Virus record (IMG/VR): IMGVR_UViG_3300009176_000052 | Coordinates: 1 to 38,332 of that record | Length of the DNA: 38,332 nt | Source: a virus | Strand: one strand, 5' to 3' | Shown: positions 32,160 through 38,332 of the stretch, piece after piece | How the letters are laid out: each line of letters begins with the position of its first letter | How positions within the stretch are numbered: the first letter of the stretch is position 1 | Translations under genes and position numbers: made by a program | The notes under the pieces: generated by a model | Databases searched by the model: none | Seen by the model: only the letters and a program-made list of their open reading frames with translations | Told to the model about the DNA's origin: nothing

Positions 32160-32740
32160 CTACCTCCGCTTGCCGCCGAAGAGCGCCAGCAGCGCTCGCG
32201 AGGCATCATCCAGCTCCGGCAGCTCCGAGAGCACGGCCTCGGCCACCGCCATCTCCGAGCCCATCATCTCGCTCCACGTGGGCCGGACGGCGCGCGCCAC
32301 GAGGGCTATCAGCCCAAAGGGCTGTCGCCTGCTCGGCCACTCGCAGCCACCGCCGCGGCCGCCGCCTCGAGCGACTGGTCGAGCTGGCGCAGCGCCTTCG
32401 CCGTCGCTTCCTTCGCATCGAGGATGGCGCGCTGGAGCTTTTGCAGCACGAGCTCCGGCGCGTCCTTCTTGCGCACGAGGCGAGCGCGCTCAGCCTCTTT
32501 CTCTTCGACCTCTTCCCAGAGCGCTGCGTAATCGTTCTCGTCCCAGTCGCGCACGTCGGAGAGGGAGGCCCCGGTCTTCGCCCCTATCGAGACGATGCGA
32601 GCGGCGAGGAGGGAGGGCGCCTGATAGGGGACCTGCGTCCCCGAGTACAGCATCTGGATATCGATTTGCTGGCCGACCTTGAGCGGGACCCAGCGTACGG
32701 CCTCGCCGGAGACGGGGAGCTTGTACTCGTACGGGGTCAC
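32160..32740 (-). CDS. Tail assembly chaperone, predicted -1 frameshift product (GT-like)
   Basis: On the minus strand the chaperone gene ends with C CCT TTG GGC TGA. C-CCT-TTG is a perfect X-XXY-YYZ slippery heptamer, and T-TTG-GGC forms a second, overlapping one. A -1 slip there skips the TGA and adds 51 residues (GLIALVARAVRPTWSEMMGS at first, ending LLALFGGKRR), to TAG at 32162-32160, four bases before the tape-measure start. The total is about 193 residues. Programmed -1 shifts between tube and tape-measure genes are conserved in tailed phages. The sequence fits this very well, but the shift itself is not proven. The extension has no start codon of its own with a good ribosome-binding site. 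Confidence 0.75.
32309..32740 (-). CDS. Tail assembly chaperone, normal product (G-like)
   Basis: 143 residues from GTG 32740, overlapping the tube gene by GTGA. It sits between tube and tape measure, the standard place for the assembly chaperone. It has a beta-rich N-terminus (GEAVRWVPLKVGQQIDIQML) and helical C-terminus (EEVEEKEAERARLVRKKD). It ends four codons after the slippery sequence at 32312-32321. It would bind the tape measure during tail assembly, together with the longer frameshift form. Confidence 0.75.
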   Translation of the reverse strand: MTPYEYKLPVSGEAVRWVPLKVGQQIDIQMLYSGTQVPYQAPSLLAARIVSIGAKTGASLSDVRDWDENDYAALWEEVEEKEAERARLVRKKDAPELVLQKLQRAILDAKEATAKALRQLDQSLEAAAAAVAASGRAGDSPLG

Positions 32741-33141
32741 AGGGTCCCTTCGCAGACGAGCGTCACGGTGACGTCGCCGACGGTGTTATCGCCGGCCTTG
32801 CCGTCGGGCGTCTTGACGTCCTTGACCTTGACGATAAACGTCTCGGTCTGCACCACCGCGCCGAGGGTGTTGAGGTATTTCTTCGTGAGCTGCCGCGGCT
32901 TGGTATCGATGCCCGAGAGCGATTGCTTCCACCACTCCACGAGTAAGTTGTCGCGACCTGGCGTGTACGCTCGCGTGATGACGAGGTCGGTAAAGTTGCC
33001 GGTGAAGCTGACCTTGGTCGGCGTCTTGGCGCCAGGCTCGTGATGGTCGGTGAAATTCTGGACGCGGTCACCGCCGGTCACCGACTCGAAGTCGCCGAAG
33101 CCGCTGAGGGACGGGATGATTTGCGCGTGGACGAGGGGCAT
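32737..33141 (-). CDS. Tail tube protein
   Basis: 134 residues, ATG 33141 with AAGGAG upstream. It is beta-rich with the pattern SFTGNFTDLVITRAYTPGRD, typical of the T4 gp19/contractile tube family, and DVTVTLVCEG at the end. It follows the sheath gene after a short gap and overlaps the chaperone. The call rests on family resemblance and position. Confidence 0.82.
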   Translation of the reverse strand: MPLVHAQIIPSLSGFGDFESVTGGDRVQNFTDHHEPGAKTPTKVSFTGNFTDLVITRAYTPGRDNLLVEWWKQSLSGIDTKPRQLTKKYLNTLGAVVQTETFIVKVKDVKTPDGKAGDNTVGDVTVTLVCEGTL

Positions 33142-33153
33142 GGGCCGGGCTCC

Positions 33154-34758
33154 TTATTGCTGCGACCGGCCGATGAAGCCCGGCGTCGTCATGATGAGGT
33201 TGCAGGAGACTTTCTCGGCGGTGTACGTCGGCACGTACTCGACGTCCACGTGGACCTCGCCGGCTGCGATCATCGCCCCGGGGTTGTTGCTCTCGTTGCA
33301 GGTCACGAACCAGGCATCCTCGGAGGACTTCTGGAGGCCGGGCTCCTGGCCGTACAAGGTGCCTCGCCGCTTGAGCGACCAGAGGAACGCGTCGAGGTCG
33401 CCCTTGATATCCCCGAAGAGCTTCCCGTCGATGGGCTCGAACGTGTAGTTCTCGAGCGTGTTCCAGGCCGTCAGGTAAATGAGGTGCAGGATGCGGACGA
33501 CGGGGACCTGCCGGAAGCGCGGGTCCTGCGAGAGCGTGCGCATGCCCCACGAGACGACGCCGCCGGGCTGCCCCTTGATGCGGTTGGTGTTGATGAGGGA
33601 GGCGGCCAGCAGGTCGGAGCCGCCATTGTCGACGAGCTCCATCTGGGTGCCTGGTGCGCGCTCGACATCGATGGCCGAGCGGAAGGCGTGACGGATGCCG
33701 GCGCCTGCTTTGTGCGGGCCTCCGTAGAGGAGGTCCATGCGTGCGTGGAGGCCCGCCAGGTGGCCGACGTTATCCACGAGGAGCTGCCCGCCCTGCCGGC
33801 TCCCGGCATCGGCGACGTACAAGCCAGGCCACCAGTACGCGAGGTCTCGTCCGTTGGTCGCGAGGTCTGCCACCACGGTGGTCAGCGTGAGCGAGCTGGG
33901 CGCCCCAAGGAGGCCCATGCGGTAATAGGCCGCCGCATGGGTCGCGATGCCGGTCCTGGCCGGCGCCGTGTACAACCCCGGGATGGCGACGAAGCCCGTG
34001 CCCAGGGCTTGGTCGGCGAAGACCTGGAGGCCGGTCTTTACGCCGGCCGTCGTCACCGTCCCCACGTGGTCCGGGGCCGTCGCCGTATAGGGGTCGGGGG
34101 TGGCGGGCGTCGAGCCGAGGCCGTTGTTGAGCTTGCCCCTCGCCGCCGTGACCGGGAGCTGCCCGCCGGCTGGGAGCGCGATGGTAATCAACTCGGACTT
34201 CTTCGAGATGTTCGCAGCGTCGAGCGAGGAGCCGAGCTCCCAGATTTCGCGGATGCCGCTCTGCACGTGCTCGGCGATGACCTGCGCGTAGTCGGCCCCG
34301 CCCGTCGGCGACGGGTTGGTAATCGTGACCAAGGTGGCCCCGCCATCGCGGCCCGGCCACTTGCTCGTGATGGTGGTGTTGTTGGTCGTCAGGTCCGCGA
34401 AGGTCTTCGCTGCGGCCGTCGGGCCGGCGGTGGTGGCGACCACGCGGCAGAAGTACAGGGCGCCTGGCCCGTTGGGCCCCTTCTCCTCGAAGTAGGCCTT
34501 GACCGAGTAGTACGCTTGCACGACGGCGTTCGTCGTCTCGGTGGAGTATGTCTCGGCCGTCGTGCCGGCAGCGACGGTGGTCAGCTTGCTGAGACCGCCG
34601 TATTGGCGTATCCACTGCCCGAAGCTCGTCGAGATTTGATAGGTGTTGGGGATGCCCCACGGGGTTTGGCCGACGACGAAGAAGTTGCTGTAGCCAATCT
34701 CGCGCACCCCGCCGGGGCCTGCTGAGCCGATGCGAATATCGCTGCCGATGACACTCAT
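33154..34758 (-). CDS. Tail sheath protein
   Basis: 534 residues, ATG 34758 with AAGGAG upstream. Typical sheath signals are VGQTPWGIPNTYQISTSFGQ near the start and DGKLFGDIKGDLDAFLWSLK near the end. The length fits the family (roughly 400-700). This protein forms the contractile outer tube and defines the phage as a myovirus. Order sheath, tube, chaperone, tape measure is canonical. The call is firm. Confidence 0.92.
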   Translation of the reverse strand: MSVIGSDIRIGSAGPGGVREIGYSNFFVVGQTPWGIPNTYQISTSFGQWIRQYGGLSKLTTVAAGTTAETYSTETTNAVVQAYYSVKAYFEEKGPNGPGALYFCRVVATTAGPTAAAKTFADLTTNNTTITSKWPGRDGGATLVTITNPSPTGGADYAQVIAEHVQSGIREIWELGSSLDAANISKKSELITIALPAGGQLPVTAARGKLNNGLGSTPATPDPYTATAPDHVGTVTTAGVKTGLQVFADQALGTGFVAIPGLYTAPARTGIATHAAAYYRMGLLGAPSSLTLTTVVADLATNGRDLAYWWPGLYVADAGSRQGGQLLVDNVGHLAGLHARMDLLYGGPHKAGAGIRHAFRSAIDVERAPGTQMELVDNGGSDLLAASLINTNRIKGQPGGVVSWGMRTLSQDPRFRQVPVVRILHLIYLTAWNTLENYTFEPIDGKLFGDIKGDLDAFLWSLKRRGTLYGQEPGLQKSSEDAWFVTCNESNNPGAMIAAGEVHVDVEYVPTYTAEKVSCNLIMTTPGFIGRSQQ

Positions 34759-34766
34759 GGCGCTCC

Positions 34767-35837
34767 TTACGTGACGGAGAGGGTGGAGGAGTCTGAGAGG
34801 GCGCCTCGAGTGGCAGTGATGGTCACCACCCCCGTATCCAGCGCAGTAACGAGTCCGGCCTCGACGACAGCGATAGCCGGATTGCCGGAGGTCCAGACGG
34901 TCTCGGCCTCCGCGGTGATATAGGCGGAGGCGCCCGAGACGCGGTAGCCGATGGCCTCGAGCTGGAGCGTACCGGCGAGCGCGAGCGTCGCCGAGGCGGG
35001 CAGGACGCGCACCCCGCGCAAGGGGTCCTGCTCGGTGTTGCGAGGCGGCGGGCGGCCGCTGCGTGTGAGAGGCGGGAAGGCGGCGCCCTCCGGGAGGGGC
35101 TCGCGCTTCTCGTCGTAAAACGTCTGCCGGTCGGTATCGCGCTCGGGGAGCGGCAGCGGGGACTGGAACTCGAACGGCACATCGGGGTCGCCAGGCGGGA
35201 TGCCCGTCGGCTCGCCAGGGGGATGCGGCGCGACGGCCACCGCGCCAACGCGAAAGATGCCGCGCTCGACCCGCTCCCCTCCCGGCTCGGGGTACTGCGA
35301 GGGGTCGAAGTCGGCGATGAACTCGAGCCCAATCGAGAGGTCGGCGAGCGCATAGCCGGCATCCGCCATGATGCGCGGGCGCCCACTCCGTAGCGTGGGG
35401 CCGGCGCGATTGGCCAGGCTCTCTATCTCGCCCTTGCGGTACGCCTCGAGGGCGGGCTGGCCGAAGGGCACGGGCTCCCCGTCTGCGCGCACCCAGAGGC
35501 CGCGCATGCGCATCACGCGTTGCTGGAGGTCATCGAGCGCCAGGCGCATCGCCTTGTCCGCCTCGCCCTGCGTGGCCTTGATGCGCAGCTCGGCGAGCAC
35601 CTCGAGCTTGACCAGGCTCGACCAATCGCCCTGGTCCTCGAAGAGCACGAGGCCGGTCTTGAGGAGCAGGAACGGCAGCACCGCATCGGCCACTTTTTGG
35701 ATATCGCAAAAACGATGGTCGACCGTGAGGCGCGCACCGCCGGTCATCGTGCTCCCGTGGAGCCCGCGCAGCAGCGTTTCAAACACCGTGTCGATGCGCG
35801 CCACCTGGGCAGGCGGCAGGCCGACGGCGAGCCTCAC
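34767..35837 (-). CDS. Tail terminator-like protein with Ig-like domain
   Basis: 356 residues from GTG 35837, overlapping the previous stop as GTGA. Residues 1-170 are mixed helix and strand (QKVADAVLPFLLLKTGLVLF, then SSLVKLEVLAELRIKATQGE), and look like a neck or tail-terminator protein by position. A Pro-rich linker follows. Residues ~275-356 form a Big_2-type immunoglobulin-like domain (VLPASATLALAGTLQLEAIG, then NPAIAVVEAGLVTALDTG). Such domains decorate capsids and tails and bind surface carbohydrates. A domain of this type on a neck protein is unusual. Confidence 0.65.
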   Translation of the reverse strand: MRLAVGLPPAQVARIDTVFETLLRGLHGSTMTGGARLTVDHRFCDIQKVADAVLPFLLLKTGLVLFEDQGDWSSLVKLEVLAELRIKATQGEADKAMRLALDDLQQRVMRMRGLWVRADGEPVPFGQPALEAYRKGEIESLANRAGPTLRSGRPRIMADAGYALADLSIGLEFIADFDPSQYPEPGGERVERGIFRVGAVAVAPHPPGEPTGIPPGDPDVPFEFQSPLPLPERDTDRQTFYDEKREPLPEGAAFPPLTRSGRPPPRNTEQDPLRGVRVLPASATLALAGTLQLEAIGYRVSGASAYITAEAETVWTSGNPAIAVVEAGLVTALDTGVVTITATRGALSDSSTLSVT

Positions 35838-36295
35838 TTGAGCCGGCTCCCTAGCGCGTCCAGGATGACCTCAGAGCACGCCTCCAGCTCGGCTGGGTGC
35901 TCGATGCCGAGGAACTCGCGCTGCTTCACAGGCGACGTGATGGGCGCGTTGTGCGTGAGGGCCTTGAGCGCCTGGAGCGGGTCGTTGAAGACCACGTGGA
36001 CCTCCTTGCCCACCACCTCCGGCTCCATCGAGCCGAGCATGGTGCCAATCATCGCGAGGTCCGGGGGAGAGACCTGGCGCGGCTTCCTGCGGCGCACCTC
36101 GGCGTAGGCTGGCGAGTAGGGCTTGAAGGGCTCGAGGCGCAGGTCCCGGCCACTGCGCGTCCGCAGCACGACGAGGCGGATGCCGAAGAGCCCGAGCGTC
36201 TCGAGCTCCGCATGGGTGAGGTCAACGAATTGCCCGGCGGTCGTCTCGAGCAGCTTGATGGCGCCGTCGAAGTCGCGGTCCTCCTGGCTACCCAC
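35834..36295 (-). CDS. Tail completion / virion morphogenesis-like protein
   Basis: 153 residues from GTG 36295, which overlaps the previous gene by 8 bases. The longer upstream frame lies wholly inside other genes. The region YSPAYAEVRRRKPRQVSPPD and GTMLGSMEPEVVGKEVHVVF is like the virion morphogenesis / gpS tail-completion family. C-terminal HPAELEACSEVILDALG is helical. It lies directly before the tail-terminator-like gene. The call is moderately sure. Confidence 0.65.
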   Translation of the reverse strand: MGSQEDRDFDGAIKLLETTAGQFVDLTHAELETLGLFGIRLVVLRTRSGRDLRLEPFKPYSPAYAEVRRRKPRQVSPPDLAMIGTMLGSMEPEVVGKEVHVVFNDPLQALKALTHNAPITSPVKQREFLGIEHPAELEACSEVILDALGSRLK

Positions 36296-36752
36296 GGACA
36301 AAGACCACGGAGAAGGGGCGCCCCTGCTCATGCAGGCCAATGGTGCCGTCGGCGTCGGCGTCGTAGTCGAGGGCCAGCGCCTCAATCGAAAGCCAGGCGG
36401 CGGCCATCTCGAGGTGCGCCCTGGCGCGCAGCCCCATGCGTCCCTCCGGCCCATCGCCGAAGGTCTGGTTCTGGTCGTAAAGAAAATGCAGGGCGAAGCG
36501 CGCAGTCGCCGGGCGCAGGCGCTCCTTCGAGCGCAAGCCGAGCCGGCCCATCTCGAAGGCTTGCCCGGTGGAGCGGGTGCCGCGCAGGCGCCTCTCAACC
36601 TCGTCCATGCCGAGGTCAATCGCCATCGACCAGAGCGGCGCCTCGTCGCGCGCGCGGATGCGCGGAACGTCGCTCTCGAGGTTGGGTTCGTAGACGAGGA
36701 GGTCGCCCTCCTCGGCGAAGCGCAACGGCCACTTGGGGACCCAGAGGGCCAT
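36288..36752 (-). CDS. Neck or head-tail protein
   Basis: 154 residues, ATG 36752 in a TGATG overlap. It contains APLWSMAIDLGMDEVERRLR and ends with a long helix-to-strand section (HEQGRPFSVVFVRG). There is no enzyme motif. By position it is a head completion, neck or tail-joining protein. The exact family was not recognised. Confidence 0.5.
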   Translation of the reverse strand: MALWVPKWPLRFAEEGDLLVYEPNLESDVPRIRARDEAPLWSMAIDLGMDEVERRLRGTRSTGQAFEMGRLGLRSKERLRPATARFALHFLYDQNQTFGDGPEGRMGLRARAHLEMAAAWLSIEALALDYDADADGTIGLHEQGRPFSVVFVRG

Positions 36753-37183
36753 CAGGTATACGCGTCCGTCGGGTCGCCGGTGATCACCATGCGGACGCGC
36801 GCGCTCGTCGTCGCCCCGGGTATCGGCTCGAGGTAGACGGCGGTCACGGTGCCCGTGATGAGGAACGCGCAGCACTCGGGCTGCGGCGTGCCCACGTTGA
36901 CCACGGCCCGCCCGTTGGTCTTCAAGGTGAACTGCGTCCCCGCGATGTCGTTGAGCCGCACCTGCACCGGGTAGTCCGAGAAGAGCGCGAAGAAGTAGCC
37001 GGCGGTCACGGGGGCAATCGAGACCAGCGCCTCCGCCGAATTGGGCGCGACCTCGCGCGTGGTGCTGCTGACCCGCCGGTCGGCAGTCTGCTCGATGGCG
37101 ATGCGCGCTGGCCCGAAATCGGGCGAGGCCATCGAGGAGTCGGGAGCGACGCCGACCTCGACCCGCGTGTAGCGATAGGCCAT
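36752..37183 (-). CDS. Structural protein, head/neck region
   Basis: 143 residues, ATG 37183 with GGAGG upstream. It is beta-rich and low in Lys (TGTVTAVYLEPIPGATTSAR). By position and composition it is a virion protein, perhaps a head decoration or fibre protein. The family was not recognised. Confidence 0.5.
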   Translation of the reverse strand: MAYRYTRVEVGVAPDSSMASPDFGPARIAIEQTADRRVSSTTREVAPNSAEALVSIAPVTAGYFFALFSDYPVQVRLNDIAGTQFTLKTNGRAVVNVGTPQPECCAFLITGTVTAVYLEPIPGATTSARVRMVITGDPTDAYT

Positions 37184-37203
37184 GGGTACCTCCGAAGGGA
37201 CAC

Positions 37204-37232
37204 GGGAGCCTCGACGCCGGGCCGAGGCTCCC
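37204..37232 (-). other. Intergenic hairpin in the late operon
   Basis: GGGAGCCTCG (37204-37213) and CGAGGCTCCC (37223-37232) form a perfect 10-base stem with a 9-base loop, in the 56-base gap between two structural genes. There is no T-run on either side, so it is not a standard terminator. It may protect or process the mRNA or reduce expression of the next gene. Confidence 0.65.
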
Positions 37233-37239
37233 TGAGGGG

Positions 37240-37743
37240 CTACGCGACGCGGATGCCGAGGACGTAGAGCAGCCCCGTCTCATCGGTGGATGCGGTGCGC
37301 GTGCGCGTGGTGCGGAGGGTGCCGCCGGCTGCAATCTCGTGCGAGGCATCGTCAATGGTCAGGGCGCGGACCACGCTCTTGTCGGCGAGCGCATTGATGG
37401 GCATGGCGTCGCTGATGGCGGTGGCCCCGTTCTTGACGGTGATGGTGCCGGTGCCGCCGGATGCCGCATTGGTCTTGACGAACCAGACGTCAATGACTCG
37501 CGTCTTGTTGGTCAGGACGACGTCGACATCCCCCGTCGCCCCGGCGGGGATGGGGACGACGTGCAGGACAGGGACCCCGCCGACGACGTTGCTCGGAGCG
37601 ATGGGGGCCACCGAGGAGCCGGAGACCGTGGTGGTGATGGTGTTGACGTCGCCTGCGATGGCCGAGGTGGAGCCCGCGAAATTGAGCGCGCTCGCCGGCT
37701 CGCAGTTGACGCCGCCAGCCTGGATGAGGACGGGGGCGGGCAT
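37240..37743 (-). CDS. Structural protein, head region
   Basis: 167 residues, ATG 37743 in a TAATG overlap. Upstream alternatives lie inside the neighbouring gene. It is rich in Thr, Val, Ala and Gly with beta strands (PVLHVVPIPAGATGDVDVVL), like decoration or tail-lumen proteins. It is followed by a hairpin. The family was not recognised. Confidence 0.55.
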   Translation of the reverse strand: MPAPVLIQAGGVNCEPASALNFAGSTSAIAGDVNTITTTVSGSSVAPIAPSNVVGGVPVLHVVPIPAGATGDVDVVLTNKTRVIDVWFVKTNAASGGTGTITVKNGATAISDAMPINALADKSVVRALTIDDASHEIAAGGTLRTTRTRTASTDETGLLYVLGIRVA

Positions 37744-38198
37744 TACGCGACCTGGAAGGTGGCGGTGCACTTGGCGCCGACCGAGCCCGTGGTGACCTCC
37801 TTCACGCCGAGCAGGGTGCCTGCTGCAACGGCGACCTTGTGCGTCGCATCGCTGCCCGCCTTGGCCGTGCCGGTGATGGTCACGGTGAGCGTGGTATCCG
37901 TCCAGGTGGCGCCGTTGTCGACGGATTGGACGACCGTGAAGATGCTGGTGTCCGTCCCGGCGGGCGCCGTCTCCATCGAGGCATAGAGGTTCTGCGCGGT
38001 GCAGGCGGCCGACGCCAGGAAGAGCTTTACCGCGGCGGCGGCGTGGACCTCGCCGGGGTTCGCGAGGTACTTCGTGCCTGCTGCGATGGCGTCGGTGCCA
38101 GCGCCGGTGACAGTCGTCATGAAGGCCGTCGTACCGGCGGAGTTTTGCGAGTTGTGCAGGACAGGGACGACGTCGTAGTTGGTCGATGCTGGTGCCAT
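37743..38198 (-). CDS. Structural protein, head region
   Basis: 151 residues, ATG 38198. It is a beta-rich Thr/Ala/Val sequence (FTVVQSVDNGATWTDTTLTV) resembling capsid-decoration or tail-tube-like proteins. It lies next to an equally Thr/Ala-rich gene, so the two may be related by duplication, though I see no clear alignment. The family was not recognised. Confidence 0.55.
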   Translation of the reverse strand: MAPASTNYDVVPVLHNSQNSAGTTAFMTTVTGAGTDAIAAGTKYLANPGEVHAAAAVKLFLASAACTAQNLYASMETAPAGTDTSIFTVVQSVDNGATWTDTTLTVTITGTAKAGSDATHKVAVAAGTLLGVKEVTTGSVGAKCTATFQVA

Positions 38199-38214
38199 GG
38201 TGTCTATCCGTTCT

Positions 38215-38234
38215 CTCGAGGGACGGCCCTCGAG
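38215..38234 (-). other. Intergenic hairpin, 8-bp perfect stem
   Basis: CTCGAGGG (38215-38222) and CCCTCGAG (38227-38234) close over the tetraloop ACGG, between the partial gene at the right edge and the next structural gene. No T-run follows. The role is probably like that of the hairpin at 37204-37232. Confidence 0.65.
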
Positions 38235-38241
38235 CGGTCAG

Positions 38242-38332
38242 TCATTTGTCGTGCTTGCGCTTCGCCGGGGCGTGCGTGATATCGGGCGCCCCAATGGCGT
38301 CCTCCTTCGCGTGGCCCGGCTCGGCCAGCAGC
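38242..38332 (-). CDS. C-terminal end of a late gene, cut by the window
   Basis: Minus-strand frame open from the right edge to TGA at 38244-38242. The visible end includes HAPAKRKHDK, a short basic tail. The rest, probably a head gene, lies outside. No further identification is possible. Confidence 0.55.
   Translation of the reverse strand, partial: LLAEPGHAKEDAIGAPDITHAPAKRKHDK

Noticed and set aside
30357-32531. 724-codon frame on the plus strand
   Set aside because: It lies antisense to the tape-measure and chaperone genes, has a low-complexity Leu/Ala/Arg-rich composition, and is a by-product of GC-rich codons in the real genes.
1-38332. Mu-like transposable phage, suggested by mom and Mu/P2-type tail genes
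   Set aside because: No DDE transposase or MuB-like ATPase is visible, and the early genes are YqaJ/RecT. It cannot be excluded for the part outside the window.
1-38332. tRNA genes and CRISPR arrays
   Set aside because: No cloverleaf with a T-arm consensus and no regularly spaced direct repeats were seen.

Overview
The window looks like part of an integrated, high-GC (roughly two-thirds G+C), contractile-tailed phage (myovirus). The first ~230 bases look bacterial. They encode a CHAT (caspase-like) protease domain that breaks off just after its catalytic Cys and continues in frame into a phage HNH nuclease. CHAT proteins, the base composition and the many GTG starts fit a Myxococcota or related high-GC host; this is inference, not proof. 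No integrase, terminase or capsid gene is seen, so the prophage continues past the right edge.

Layout. (1) 1-605: probable left host/phage junction plus HNH nuclease. (2) 532-2512, minus strand: a small operon with a DEDDh exonuclease and small unknown proteins. (3) 2513-3602: about 1.1 kb without a convincing gene but full of perfect nested hairpins, read here as a candidate large structured RNA followed by a hairpin-rich leader. (4) 3603-10239, plus strand: early genes, with a zinc/HTH protein, YqaJ exonuclease and RecT annealase, an Ea22-like protein, a ParB-like protein, a Mom-family DNA-modification enzyme, a possible sliding-clamp-like protein and a ParB/D12 adenine-methyltransferase fusion. 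(5) 10351-16158, plus strand: about fourteen small, mostly unknown genes, nearly all coupled by 1-4 base overlaps. (6) 16134-38332, minus strand: the late operon, transcribed right to left. From the right it has head/neck proteins, tail completion proteins, sheath, tube, tail assembly chaperone (with a probable -1 frameshift product), tape measure, LysM protein, hub gpD, spike gpV, gp25, gpJ, further tail proteins, tail fibre, and a final group of membrane proteins, a membrane-anchored SGNH/SASA esterase and a lipoprotein.

How it fits together. YqaJ and RecT form a two-component recombination system. Mom, the ParB-like proteins and the adenine methyltransferase probably modify phage DNA against restriction. 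The minus-strand late operon builds a contractile tail of the P2/Mu type. The most interesting items are the ornate non-coding region at 2.56-3.32 kb, the Mom/ParB/methyltransferase cluster with a broken piece of tape-measure gene just behind mom, the CHAT/HNH junction, the overlapping slippery heptamers before the tape-measure gene, and the two-helix membrane/esterase fusion. All functional calls come from reading the sequence by eye; no database search was run.
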